DNA of 41,305 nucleotides from an uncultured Bacteroidales bacterium. Lineage in GTDB: Bacteria; Bacteroidota; Bacteroidia; Bacteroidales; Bacteroidaceae. The notes below the pieces were generated by a model that searched no databases, had not been told where the DNA came from, and saw only the letters and a program-made list of their open reading frames with translations. The position numbers and the translations under genes are program-made. The DNA lies in contig CACZCZ010000021.1 of assembly GCA_902779845.1 (NCBI GenBank), positions 1 through 41,305 on the forward strand. The letters run 5' to 3'. Numbering within the stretch: position 1 is the stretch's first letter; each line of letters begins with the position of its first letter. Of the stretch, positions 8,438-17,123 are shown piece after piece.

Positions 8438-10699
8438 TTACACGAGGGCGAAGTCCAACTGTTTCTTGTCGAGATTGGCTCGTGACACCATCACACGCAC
8501 CGGGTCGCCCAGTGTGTAGCGGTGGTGGGTGCGACGGCCTACCAGCGTGTAGTTGCGCTCGTCGAAGTCGTAGTAGTCATCGTCGAGATCACGCAGCGGC
8601 ACCATGCCTTCGCACTTGGAGTCGTTGAGCTCCACGTAGAGGCCGAATTCTGTGATGCCCGAGATGACACCGTCGAACTCCTGTCCGATCTTATCGGCCA
8701 TGAACTCCACTTGCTTGTATTTGATGCTGGCACGCTCGGCGAGGGCTGCCGTCTGCTCCATGTCGCTGCTCTGCTCGCACAGCGCCTCGTACTTCTCCTG
8801 ATTGGCCGAGCGCCCGCCCTCGGCATAGCGTGTGAGCAGGCGGTGTACCATCAGGTCCGGATAGCGGCGTATGGGCGAGGTGAAATGGGTGTAGTAGTTG
8901 AAGGCGAGGCCGTAGTGGCCGATGTTGACGGTGGAGTAGCGCGCTTTCATCATCGCCCGCAGCGCCACCATCTCCACGAGGTTGGCCTCCCGCTGCCCTT
9001 GCACCTCGTGCAGGAGCTTGTTCAGGTTCTTGCTGATTTCCTGCTTCGAACCTGTGGTCTTCAGCTTATGTCCGAACTTGGTCACGAACTGCGAGAGGTT
9101 CATGAGTTTATCCTGGTCGGGTTCCTCGTGGATGCGGTAGGGCAGCACCTTGGCTTTCTTGCCCTTGGGCACGCGCCCTACGCTCTCGGCCACCGTGCGG
9201 TTGGCCAGCAGCATGAATTCCTCGATGAGCTTGTTGGCATCTTTCGCCACCTTGTAGTATGTGCCGATGGGATGGCCTTTTTCGTCGATGTCAAAGCGCA
9301 CCTCGGGGCGCTCGAAGTCCACGGCCCCTGCTGCAAAGCGTCGCTGTCGCAGAATCTTCGCCAGGCGGTTCAGCGTGATGAGCTCGTTGGCGAAGTCTGC
9401 CGTGGGACGCAGGCCATGGGCCTTGTCGCCCTCGAATTCGGCACCGGGTTGCGGCGCGTGGTCGCCCGGCAGCTTGTAGTCCTCTTCGCTGGCCTCGCCG
9501 CGCTCTTCCAGGAGCGCCTGCACCTCCTCGTAGGTGAAGCGGCGGTCGCTCTTGATGACGGTGTGTGCCAGGTGCCATTTCTTCACCTCCGCCTTCTCGT
9601 TGATCTGGAAGATGACGCTGTAGCACAGCTTCTCCTCGTCGGGGCGCAGGGAGCAGATGAAGTTGCAGAGGCGCTCGGGCAGCATCGGAATTGTGCGATC
9701 CACGAGATAGACGCTGGTGCCTCGCTTGACAGCTTCCTTGTCGATGAGGCTGCCTTCAGTGACGTAGTGCGAGACATCGGCGATGTGTACGCCAACCTCG
9801 TACATTTTACAATTTGACGATTTACAATTTACGATTTCTTTAAACGAGAGGGCATCGTCGAAGTCCTTGGCATCGCGGGGGTCAATGGTGAAGGTCACGC
9901 GGTTGCGGAAGTCCTCGCGCTCGGCATAGTCCTTTGGCGTGATGGTGGCGTCGATCTGCTTGGCAGCATCCTCCACGGCCTTGGGGTAGGTGTAGGGAAG
10001 TCCGAACTCCGCCAGGATGGCGTGCATCTCCGTCTCGTTCTCGCCCGACTTGCCCAGTACCTCCACGACTTTGCCGATGGGATTCTTCGAGCCTTCGGGC
10101 CACTCCATGATTTTCACGATGACCTTGTCGCCGTCTTTGCCACCCTTGAGTTGGTTCTTGGGGATGAAGATGTCGTTGGAGAGTGTGCGGTCCTCGGTGA
10201 GCAGGAAGGCGAAGTCCTTGCGCACGCTCAGCTTGCCCACGAAGCTCTTGTCGGCGCGCTTGAGGATGGCTGTCACCTGCGCCTCGCGAACGTGGCCGCG
10301 CCGGCGTGCCATCATCTGAATCTTCACGCGGTCGCCGTCCATGGCGTGCAGCGAGTTGCGCTCGGCCACCAGGATGGGTTCGCCGCCGTCGTCAGGCAGG
10401 AAGGTGTTCTTGCCGTTGTGCTTGCGCTTGAAGGTGCCTTCCATGACCGTGGATTTCGAGGCCAGCGTGTAGCGCATCTGGGCCTGTTCGATGATGTAAT
10501 CGTCCATGAGGAGGTCGTCCAGCACATCCATGCACAGCAGCTTGGCCGGATGTGTGTTCAGGTGCAGCTCGCGGAATATGGTCTTGATGTCTATCACTTC
10601 TCCGGCACGGCTCTGGAAGAGGTTCATGACCAGGTCGGTGAGTTGTGCTTTGTTCAGACGGTGGGGGCGTCCACCCTGTTTGTTCTTGCCTTTTGCCAT
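8438..10699 (-). CDS. rnr: Ribonuclease R
   Basis: RNase R is a processive 3'-5' exoribonuclease that degrades structured RNA. Domains in order: an N-terminal winged helix (residues 10-80), cold-shock-like OB folds (about 85-230), the RNB catalytic domain beginning DPRDAKDFDDAL near residue 273 with its Asp cluster, and a C-terminal S1 domain (EFDGVISGITEFGLYVELND). At 753 residues it is typical. Between DDAL and the conserved GVHIADVSHYV there is an unusual Cys/Asn/Ser-rich segment (IVNCKSSNCKM) encoded by an AAATTGT/AAATCGT heptamer array. It appears to be an insertion of about five to six residues compared with the family as I know it. The reading frame is intact and the gene is likely functional. 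Confidence 0.93.
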   Translation of the reverse strand: MAKGKNKQGGRPHRLNKAQLTDLVMNLFQSRAGEVIDIKTIFRELHLNTHPAKLLCMDVLDDLLMDDYIIEQAQMRYTLASKSTVMEGTFKRKHNGKNTFLPDDGGEPILVAERNSLHAMDGDRVKIQMMARRRGHVREAQVTAILKRADKSFVGKLSVRKDFAFLLTEDRTLSNDIFIPKNQLKGGKDGDKVIVKIMEWPEGSKNPIGKVVEVLGKSGENETEMHAILAEFGLPYTYPKAVEDAAKQIDATITPKDYAEREDFRNRVTFTIDPRDAKDFDDALSFKEIVNCKSSNCKMYEVGVHIADVSHYVTEGSLIDKEAVKRGTSVYLVDRTIPMLPERLCNFICSLRPDEEKLCYSVIFQINEKAEVKKWHLAHTVIKSDRRFTYEEVQALLEERGEASEEDYKLPGDHAPQPGAEFEGDKAHGLRPTADFANELITLNRLAKILRQRRFAAGAVDFERPEVRFDIDEKGHPIGTYYKVAKDANKLIEEFMLLANRTVAESVGRVPKGKKAKVLPYRIHEEPDQDKLMNLSQFVTKFGHKLKTTGSKQEISKNLNKLLHEVQGQREANLVEMVALRAMMKARYSTVNIGHYGLAFNYYTHFTSPIRRYPDLMVHRLLTRYAEGGRSANQEKYEALCEQSSDMEQTAALAERASIKYKQVEFMADKIGQEFDGVISGITEFGLYVELNDSKCEGMVPLRDLDDDYYDFDERNYTLVGRRTHHRYTLGDPVRVMVSRANLDKKQLDFALV
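9803..9838 (-). repeat. AAATTGT/AAATCGT array in frame inside rnr
   Basis: On the minus strand the words AAATCGT, AAATTGT, AAATCGTC, AAATTGT, AAAATGT follow each other. The 18-mer CGTAAATTGTAAATCGTC (9816-9833) is identical to 31603-31620 downstream of tdk. The frame stays open through it. Confidence 0.85.
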
Positions 10700-10770
10700 G
10701 GTGAAAATCGATTAGTTTGTTGCAAATTAACGCAAAAAAAACGAGAGAGTGTGCATCTGCGCTTGATTTT

Positions 10771-10802
10771 TTTGCCCATTTAACCAATTTAACGTACTTT
10801 TG
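10771..10802 (+). promoter_or_regulatory. Promoter of the epimerase gene
   Basis: TTTG at 10771-10774 and TACTTTTG at 10795-10802 are 20 nt apart, a full match to the Bacteroidetes consensus. The ATG follows at 10824. It favours this start over the TTG at 10800, which lies within the promoter. Confidence 0.75.
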
Positions 10803-10823
10803 CGACCAAATACATCATCCATT

Positions 10824-11870
10824 ATGAAAATTCTTGTGACAGGAGCCTCGGGCTTCATCGGCAGCTTCATGATCAGCGAAGGTCTTGAGCGAGGCCACGA
10901 GATGTGGGCCGGCATGCGCCACAGCAGCAGCAAACAATACCTGACGGACGAGCGCATCCGCTTTGCCGAACTCGACTTGGGCAACCCCGAGCGGTTGCAG
11001 GAGCAACTCAAGGCCTACAAGGCAGAGATGGGTGGCACGTGGGATTATGTCATCCACGCTGCCGGTGCCACGAAATCGCTGAAGCGCGAGGGCTTCTTCC
11101 GCACGAACACCGAGGGCACAAAGAACCTTGTCAGTGCCCTGCGCGCTTGCGACATGATGCCGCAGCGCTTCGTCTTCGTGAGCTCGCTGAGCATTTTCGG
11201 GGCTATCAAAGAGGAACCTAATAAGGCCCATAAGCCCCATGAGACCCAGTACCCGGCCATCACCGCCCAGGACACGCCACGCCCCAACACCGCCTATGGC
11301 GAGAGCAAGCTGGCGGCAGAGAACTGGCTGCGCACGCAGACCGATGTGCCCTGGGTCATCCTGCGTCCCACGGGCGTCTATGGTCCGCGTGAGCGCGATT
11401 ACTTCCTGATGGCGCAGAGCATCCAGCAGCATGTGGACTTCGCCGTGGGCTACCAGCCTCAGGAAATCACCTTCGTCTATATGATGGATGTCGTGCAGGC
11501 CGCCTTCCTGGCTTGCGAGCGCCCCGAGGCCGATGTCCTGCACCACGCCTATTTCCTCTCCGATGGCAACAGCTACAACAGCCGCGCTTTCAGCGACTTG
11601 CTGCAGAAGGAGATTGGTACGCGCTTCGTGCTGCATATCAAGGCTCCCCTCTGGTTCCTGCGCCTCATCTGCACCGTCAACGGCACCGTCTGCCGCTGGA
11701 TGGGCAAGCTCACGACGCTGAACATGGACAAATATCACATCCTGGCACAGCGCAACTGGAACTGTGACATTGAGCCTGCCCGTCGCGAGTTGGGTTATGA
11801 ACCCCGTTGGAACCTCGAAGACGGCGTGCGCGAGAGTGTGAAATGGTACAAAGAAGCTGGATGGCTGTAA
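10824..11870 (+). CDS. NAD-dependent epimerase/dehydratase (extended SDR family)
   Basis: The 348-residue protein begins with the Rossmann nucleotide-binding motif TGASGFIGSF (GxxGxxG) and has the catalytic YGESK (YxxxK) near residue 156, preceded by a VSSLS serine motif. This defines an extended short-chain dehydrogenase, often acting on nucleotide sugars or steroid-like substrates; the exact substrate cannot be told. The stretch EEPNKAHKPHETQ (about residues 130-142) between the Ser and Tyr motifs looks like an insertion, and its codons contain an 18-mer shared with the S41 leader. The gene has its own promoter, is divergent from rnr, and is followed by a GTGAAAA array and the PAP2 gene. 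Confidence 0.85.
   Translation: MKILVTGASGFIGSFMISEGLERGHEMWAGMRHSSSKQYLTDERIRFAELDLGNPERLQEQLKAYKAEMGGTWDYVIHAAGATKSLKREGFFRTNTEGTKNLVSALRACDMMPQRFVFVSSLSIFGAIKEEPNKAHKPHETQYPAITAQDTPRPNTAYGESKLAAENWLRTQTDVPWVILRPTGVYGPRERDYFLMAQSIQQHVDFAVGYQPQEITFVYMMDVVQAAFLACERPEADVLHHAYFLSDGNSYNSRAFSDLLQKEIGTRFVLHIKAPLWFLRLICTVNGTVCRWMGKLTTLNMDKYHILAQRNWNCDIEPARRELGYEPRWNLEDGVRESVKWYKEAGWL
11220..11237 (+). repeat. 18-mer nonamer-array fragment inside the epimerase gene
   Basis: AATAAGGCCCATAAGCCC is identical to 6835-6852 and lies in the same codon phase in both genes, giving NKAHKP in two unrelated proteins. Confidence 0.85.
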
Positions 11871-11875
11871 GAGGG

Positions 11876-11966
11876 GAAAGTGAAAAATGAAAAGTGAAAA
11901 ATGAAAAGTGAAAAATGAAAAGTGAAAAGTGAATGAGTGAAAAGTTAAGAGTTAAAAGTGAAAAAT
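11876..11966 (+). repeat. GTGAAAA array between epimerase and PAP2 genes
   Basis: About 90 nt are built of GTGAAAA, ATGAAAA and a few degenerate words (GAGTTAAAA). It fills the whole intergenic space. The first in-frame GTG of the next gene (11958) is itself part of the array. Confidence 0.85.
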
Positions 11967-13004
11967 AAGGTGATGTTTTTTTTGCCTGTTGAGAAGGTGG
12001 CGGCGGTCTATTGTGCACTGACCTGCGTGCTGATGCTCATCATGATGCCGCGACTGGTAGATCCCGTCGGCATGGCGGTGATGCGCGTCGAGTGGCTCGC
12101 CATGACCTTGTTCCTTGCCTTCGCCCAGCGCTTCACGGCAAGATTTTTCGCCTCCCCTGACAGGGAGAGGGTGGGAGTGGGCCTTCACTCATCCATCTTC
12201 ACCTTCATCCGTGTTTCAGCGCAGATGGCGTGGCTGGCGGTGTGGTACCCCGACACCTACGAGTTCAACCGCTCGTTCAACAACCTGGACCATCTCTTCG
12301 CTGCCGCCGACCAGTCGCTGTTTGGCTGCCAACCCTCCTTGGAGTTCTCTCAGGCCTTGCCCAGTGCCTTTTGGAGCGAGGCTTTCAATCTGGGCTACTG
12401 GAGCTATTTCCCCATGATAGGTCTCCTACTCGTCACCATCTTCATCCTCGAATCCCGCAAACCTTCCACCATAAACCCTCAACCCTCAACTCTCAACCGT
12501 CCCCCTTGGGGGACCACAGGGGGCTCCTCCCCCTTCCTCTCCGTCGCTGCCACCATCCTCGCGGCTTTCTTCCTCTATTATGTCATTTACATCTTCCTGC
12601 CGGTGGTAGGTCCTCAGTTCTACTTCCAAGCTGTGGGCATCGCTGAGATTCAGCAGGGTCATTTTCCCGTCCTCGGCACCTATTTCAGCAGCCATACCGA
12701 GATGTTGCCGCCTCCGGGCTGGGCCGATGGCCTCTTCAGTCGCTTGGTGGCGATGGCTCATGAGGCGGGCGAGCGTCCCACAGCCGCTTTCCCCAGCAGC
12801 CACATTGGTATCTCCACGCTGTTGCTGCTCTTGGCACGCCGCCATGCGCCCAAGCTCCTCTTCGTGCTCGTACCCTTGTGGACGCTGCTCTGCTGCGCCA
12901 CGGTCTATATCCAGGCCCACTACGTTGTGGATGCCATCGCAGGCCTCATCAGCGCCCCCCTCGCCCTGTGGGCTGCCTCGCGCTTGGTGAAGAGACTTCA
13001 TTAG
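11958..13004 (+). CDS. PAP2-superfamily membrane phosphatase/phosphotransferase
   Basis: This is a 348-residue polytopic membrane protein with a PAP2 active site: TAAFPSSHIG (motif 2, His) and QAHYVVDAIAG (motif 3, His/Asp) near the C terminus. The N-terminal half has four hydrophobic helices. Related Bacteroidetes proteins are described as PAP2 or inositolphosphotransferase-like and may act in phospholipid or glycolipid synthesis. Starts available are GTG 11958, GTG 11970 or ATG 11973; the first two fall in or next to a repeat array, so the ATG may be the real one. Two hydrophilic segments look inserted: SPDRERVGVGL (about residues 65-75) and the stretch from KPSTINPQPSTLN to GGSSPFL (about 170-194). 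Both are repeat-encoded and both lie between membrane helices. Confidence 0.8.
   Translation: MKNKVMFFLPVEKVAAVYCALTCVLMLIMMPRLVDPVGMAVMRVEWLAMTLFLAFAQRFTARFFASPDRERVGVGLHSSIFTFIRVSAQMAWLAVWYPDTYEFNRSFNNLDHLFAAADQSLFGCQPSLEFSQALPSAFWSEAFNLGYWSYFPMIGLLLVTIFILESRKPSTINPQPSTLNRPPWGTTGGSSPFLSVAATILAAFFLYYVIYIFLPVVGPQFYFQAVGIAEIQQGHFPVLGTYFSSHTEMLPPPGWADGLFSRLVAMAHEAGERPTAAFPSSHIGISTLLLLLARRHAPKLLFVLVPLWTLLCCATVYIQAHYVVDAIAGLISAPLALWAASRLVKRLH
12151..12185 (+). repeat. Palindromic GC-rich element in frame in the PAP2 gene, copy 1
   Basis: A core CTCCCCTGACAGGGAG is followed by a G-rich tail ending GTGGGCCTT. The order of core and tail and the ending match the element family. It encodes a hydrophilic segment after the second membrane helix. 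Confidence 0.75.
12471..12535 (+). repeat. CTCAACC array plus palindromic element in frame in the PAP2 gene, copy 2
   Basis: Three to four CTCAACC/CTCAACT heptamers (12475-12498) run directly into a palindrome CCCCCTTGGGGG with a second G-run (12499-12535). Together they encode a Pro/Ser/Gly-rich loop between membrane helices. The same CTCAACC words make up the speA-aroK spacer. Confidence 0.75.
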
Positions 13005-13109
13005 GGCCTAAACAGCAATACCGTTTTTGCAAACATCGAAAGAGGCGACCTCACGGCCGCCTCAAATCTTTGCACTAACTGTTTTATAGAATAGAAAAAG
13101 CAAAAATGA

Positions 13110-13568
13110 TCATTGTAGTTTCAGCGTGTCGGTGTCCATCAGCTCGGCCGAGCGGATGTCCAGCGGTGTAGCCTCGTCGGCGTTCAGCTCGTCCTGCTCC
13201 TGTACAGCCACCTGCCCGGCAGGCGCTTCCATCGATGGATTCGTGGAATATTCCACTGCTGTGCCGATGACGATGGCAAAAGCCAGGAAGGCAGCCACGC
13301 GGAAGAGCGGGCGCAGTCGCACGCGCAGTGGAATGGGCTGAGCCTTCACATGGTACTCACCTGTGAGGGCCAGGATGCGCTCGTCGAACGATGCATCGAG
13401 ATGTGCTTCCGACAAGGCATACTGTTCACGGAACAGCGGCTGCCACTGACGCAAATGCTCGGGCAGTTCCTCTTGTGCGAAGAACTTGCGCAGAATCTGC
13501 TCCTCTTCGAGCGTCGTCTCACCCTCGAAATAGCAGTCAACGAGCTGTTCTATGTACTTATAATCCAT
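13110..13568 (-). CDS. Anti-sigma-factor-like single-pass membrane protein
   Basis: The 152-residue protein has a cytoplasmic N-terminal part (MDYKYIEQLVDCYFEGETTL, then EEEQILRKFFAQEELPEHL), one membrane helix at about residues 88-106 (LFRVAAFLAFAIVIGTAVEY), and a short acidic periplasmic tail. The N-terminal pattern is typical of small Bacteroidetes proteins encoded next to ECF sigma factors and is usually read as an anti-sigma domain; no zinc-binding His-Cys motif is seen. The nearest ECF sigma gene is on the same strand about 4.5 kb upstream in transcription direction (18550-18053), with three oppositely oriented genes in between. Its control of that sigma factor is inferred. A weak hairpin (13042-13063, arms GAGGCG) follows the stop codon. 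Confidence 0.65.
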   Translation of the reverse strand: MDYKYIEQLVDCYFEGETTLEEEQILRKFFAQEELPEHLRQWQPLFREQYALSEAHLDASFDERILALTGEYHVKAQPIPLRVRLRPLFRVAAFLAFAIVIGTAVEYSTNPSMEAPAGQVAVQEQDELNADEATPLDIRSAELMDTDTLKLQ

Positions 13569-13673
13569 ATTGTTTGCTATGTGATTCTAAGTGTAAGACG
13601 TTTCATCAGCCCAAAAGTTACAGTGTTAACGTTTATTAACTATGCAAAAGGGTGTTTCATAGCGATTAAGTAG

Positions 13674-13681
13674 TACTTTTG
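13674..13681 (+). promoter_or_regulatory. -7 box of the outer-membrane operon
   Basis: TACTTTTG matches TAnnTTTG exactly and lies 55 nt upstream of the ATG at 13736. The -33 position is not consensus, which would fit use of an alternative or weak promoter. Confidence 0.5.
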
Positions 13682-13735
13682 TCCCGAATAAGATTCACAA
13701 ACATCAACTCTTAACACATTAAAATTTACGAAACT

Positions 13736-15103
13736 ATGAAAACTTTGAAATGGCTGGCCATGCCCCTGCTGGCATTGGCTCTCACAAGTACATTTTCCGC
13801 CTGCTCAGATTCCAAGGGCGATGAAGAGGATGGCGGTGACGACGGCGGCTTACCTGCTGGCGCCCTGACACCCGAAGAGAACAAAGCGCGTCTGAGCCAG
13901 ATCGGCAAGGACTTCATCAACGCCATTCCGGCCTCTGACTTCAATGAGCTGGATCAGCTGGCTACTCACATCAAGAATACCTATTGTGACGAGGACTACA
14001 AGGTTGAAGACGTGGAGGACTGGGCAGACCGCTGCTTCAAATCGCTGATTGCATCAACATGGACTGGGAATGCCACGGACTATGCCACCTACAAGTACAC
14101 CCGTCGCATCTATGAGCTGAGCCAGTTCCGTGGGCATCTGACCTACAATGGGAGCAAATGGGTGGTGGAAGAAGCTAATGACCTGCAGGCCACCTGCACG
14201 GATCAGAACGGACAGCAGGTCATTGCCCGACTGACCACCAGCGGAGCCGTCAAGAAGGTCTATATCGGTGAAATCGAGATGGACGAGGACTACAGGGGGG
14301 TCGACGGCGGCATTTCTAAGTATTTCTACGAGATGGATGAGGCTTATGCCGTGATTCCCGAGAACATCACCATCACGCTCACGCGCGGCAACCAGGCCCT
14401 CGTCACCGTCACCGTCACCACCGACCTCAGGTCCGTATCTGGCGAGAACTTCGACCTCAGCAAGGATGGCGCTGTCGTCGCCGTGAGAGCTCAGCTCGCA
14501 GGCTATGACATCAATTGCCAGCGCATTGCGGCCAAGGCCAACACTGCTGGAGGTCTCTATGCCAAGTTCACCGTCTCCAAGGGCGGCCGCTCGTTGCTCA
14601 ACTTCGAGACCCAGGGCAATGCGAATTACTCCGGCTCTAATCTGGTATGGAGTGAGGACACGGATATGGATGCGTTTGAGGAGAATGTCCAGAAGTTCGG
14701 CGGCAAGGTCACTGGTGTCTCTTGCGACATCATGGGCCGTCTGCAGGTGAAGGGCTACTGCACGGATGCCCGTGCGCTCGCCGATGCCTTTGAGAATGCA
14801 GAGGACAACAAGCGCAATGCCGAGGCCGTCAGGAACTATGCCAAGACAGCCAACGACTGCTTCGCAGCTGCGTTCTACTACGACGGCACCGACGTTCCGC
14901 AGGGCGCTATGGAGTTCGAGGCTGTGGCCAACAGCAAGGGCGAAAAGTACTACATCGAGCCCGTCATCGTCTTTGCCGACGGTTCACGCTATAACATGAC
15001 TAACGACTCTTACTTCAGCGAAGAAAACTTCAAGAGCCTCGTTGACCTCTTCGACAGCCTCGCCAATGGCTACGAAGATATGGTCGAGAAATACGATGAA
15101 TAG
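13736..15103 (+). CDS. Surface-exposed lipoprotein of unknown function, first gene of a TonB-receptor operon
   Basis: The 455-residue protein has a lipoprotein signal peptide (lysines at positions 3 and 6, hydrophobic LAMPLLALALTS, lipobox FSAC with Cys23). Immediately after the Cys comes an acidic run (SDSKGDEEDGGDDGG) of the kind that acts as a surface export signal for Bacteroidetes lipoproteins. The mature part is rich in acidic residues and beta-like segments, with no family I recognise. Its stop codon overlaps the start of the TonB-dependent receptor gene by 8 nt, so the two are translationally coupled. By analogy with other receptor/lipoprotein pairs it may capture a ligand at the cell surface; the ligand is unknown. 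Confidence 0.7.
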   Translation: MKTLKWLAMPLLALALTSTFSACSDSKGDEEDGGDDGGLPAGALTPEENKARLSQIGKDFINAIPASDFNELDQLATHIKNTYCDEDYKVEDVEDWADRCFKSLIASTWTGNATDYATYKYTRRIYELSQFRGHLTYNGSKWVVEEANDLQATCTDQNGQQVIARLTTSGAVKKVYIGEIEMDEDYRGVDGGISKYFYEMDEAYAVIPENITITLTRGNQALVTVTVTTDLRSVSGENFDLSKDGAVVAVRAQLAGYDINCQRIAAKANTAGGLYAKFTVSKGGRSLLNFETQGNANYSGSNLVWSEDTDMDAFEENVQKFGGKVTGVSCDIMGRLQVKGYCTDARALADAFENAEDNKRNAEAVRNYAKTANDCFAAAFYYDGTDVPQGAMEFEAVANSKGEKYYIEPVIVFADGSRYNMTNDSYFSEENFKSLVDLFDSLANGYEDMVEKYDE

Positions 15104-17123
15104 GATCATCACGATCATTATTCTTCTTCTACCCTGCCGTGTGTTTGCCGAGGCCTCAGAGGCCGCCAGCGACAGCACACGGCAGTTGCGTAGTGTCGAG
15201 GTGGCTGTACAGCGCTACACCTCGCCGTTGCGCCTGCGTGCCGACGGTACCCGCACGTGGCAGCTGAGCGCCCTGCAGGGGATGCCCAAGATCATGGGCA
15301 ACACCGACCCGCTGCATGTGGCCGAGCTGCTGCCGGGTGTGCAGACCTCCTCGGAGTTCGATGCCGGCCTGCACATCCTGGGTTGCGACAATGCCCACAA
15401 CGAGGTGTCGCTGGATGGCACACCGCTCTATGGCGTGCAGCACCTGCTGGGCTTCTTCTCGGTCTTCAACGCCGCCCACTTCCAGACGATGACCTACGCC
15501 CCTGTGGCCTCGCTGGAGTCCTCGTCGAACCGCCTGGGAGGCTTGCTGCGCATGAACACCATGGACGCCGTCCCAGAGCGCACCACGGGCGAGATTGCCG
15601 TGGGGCCCATGTCGTCGCAGGCCACGCTGCGCCTGCCGCTGGGACGGCGCACGCTCCTCGTGGCTTCGGCGCGCGAGGCCTACATGAACCTCCTCTACAG
15701 CCAGTGGATGAAGTACGACGACGAGCAGCTACGCTACAGCTTCGGCGACTACAACCTGACGCTCCTGCATCAGGCCACCTCGCGCGACCGCCTGTGTTTC
15801 AACTTCTACGGCGGCCATGACAACGCGCACTACGACATCGGACTCTACCAGGCCGCGGCCCACGTGCGATGGGGCAACCAGTTGCTAAGTCTCGACCACC
15901 ACCATGTCTTCCGCGACGATGCCGACCTGCGGCACACCCTCTCCTTTGTCCGCTACGGCAACAACTTCCGCATCGAGCAGCAGGATGTCAACCTGCGGAT
16001 TCCCTCCTACATCGCCGACCTCAGCTACCGCAGCCTTCTGCGCTGGGGCCAATGGCGTGCGGGTGCCAACGTCTCAGCCTATTTCATCCAACCTCAGAGC
16101 CCCGAGCTGCAGCGCGATATCCATGTCGATTACCAGCCCGTGGCGCAGCAGCGTGCGCAGGAGTACACGCTGCATGGCGAGTACGTCTGGGAATTGCCCA
16201 AGGACGTCACCCTGCGCCCCCAGCTCAAAGGCACGCTCTATGTTGACGACCGCCGGCACGTCAGCCTGCTGCCCTCGCCAGCCCTCACCGCCGAGTGGCG
16301 CAGCGGTCGGGCAGGCACCTTCAGCTTCCACTACGCCTGGCAGCACCAGCCCCTCTTCCAGACCGGCATCACCTCCATCGGTCTCCCCGTGGAGTTCTGG
16401 CTGGCAGCGGGGCAGTACGCCAAGCCGCAGCAGGCGCAGCACGTGTCCCTCTCCCATGACATTATTTTCGGCCGAGGTCGCTGGAGCCTGTCCACCAGCA
16501 TCTACTACAAGTACCTCAGCCATCAGATTGAGTACGGCGGCAACTTCCTCGACTTCCTCTACACCAACTACGACCTCAACAAAGCCCTCCTGCACGGCGA
16601 CGGCTACAACTACGGTGCCAGCATCACCCTCACACGCCGCACGGGCCCCGTCACCGGCTGGCTCACCTACTCCTTCGGGCGCTCCATGCGCCGCTTCACC
16701 GATGCCCGCTACCCCGGCACCTACCCCTCCAACCACGACCGTCCCCACGAAGTCAACGCCGTTGTCAGCTGGCGCATCAACAACCACTGGAACGTCGCTG
16801 CCACCTATGTCTTCTGTTCTGGCACACCCTTCACGGCACCCGAGTACCTCTTCATGGTCAACCACACCCTCCTCGTGCAGAACGGGCAGCGCAACGCCCA
16901 CCGCCTCAAACCCTATCAGCGTCTGGACCTCTCCGTCAACTACGACATCCGTCGCACCGCCCGCTTCGAGCACGGCATCAACCTCTCCATCTACAACGCC
17001 ACCGTCTCCGACAACCAGCTCTTCTACCAGCTCGAAGTCAAGGACGGCCACTTCGCCTACAAGCCCAAGGGCTTCTTCGTCAACGTCCTACCCTCCATCA
17101 ACTACTACATCAAATGGAAATGA
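15096..17123 (+). CDS. TonB-dependent receptor-like outer-membrane protein
   Basis: The 675-residue protein begins with a signal peptide (MNRIITIIILLLPCRVFA). A plug-like region follows: ALQGMPKIMGNTDPLHVAEL, then LPGVQTSSEFDAGLHI, NEVSLDGTPLY and LGGLLRMNT. A long barrel region of alternating aromatic strands completes it, ending NYYIKWK. The N-terminal carboxypeptidase-like domain found in many Bacteroidetes receptors is absent, and I see no clear TonB box. It is much shorter than SusC proteins. The ATG at 15096 overlaps the upstream stop codon; a longer in-frame start at 15042 would destroy the signal peptide. The receptor, lipoprotein and DUF4249 gene form one tightly overlapped operon. 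The transported or assembled substrate is unknown. Confidence 0.85.
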   Translation: MNRIITIIILLLPCRVFAEASEAASDSTRQLRSVEVAVQRYTSPLRLRADGTRTWQLSALQGMPKIMGNTDPLHVAELLPGVQTSSEFDAGLHILGCDNAHNEVSLDGTPLYGVQHLLGFFSVFNAAHFQTMTYAPVASLESSSNRLGGLLRMNTMDAVPERTTGEIAVGPMSSQATLRLPLGRRTLLVASAREAYMNLLYSQWMKYDDEQLRYSFGDYNLTLLHQATSRDRLCFNFYGGHDNAHYDIGLYQAAAHVRWGNQLLSLDHHHVFRDDADLRHTLSFVRYGNNFRIEQQDVNLRIPSYIADLSYRSLLRWGQWRAGANVSAYFIQPQSPELQRDIHVDYQPVAQQRAQEYTLHGEYVWELPKDVTLRPQLKGTLYVDDRRHVSLLPSPALTAEWRSGRAGTFSFHYAWQHQPLFQTGITSIGLPVEFWLAAGQYAKPQQAQHVSLSHDIIFGRGRWSLSTSIYYKYLSHQIEYGGNFLDFLYTNYDLNKALLHGDGYNYGASITLTRRTGPVTGWLTYSFGRSMRRFTDARYPGTYPSNHDRPHEVNAVVSWRINNHWNVAATYVFCSGTPFTAPEYLFMVNHTLLVQNGQRNAHRLKPYQRLDLSVNYDIRRTARFEHGINLSIYNATVSDNQLFYQLEVKDGHFAYKPKGFFVNVLPSINYYIKWK

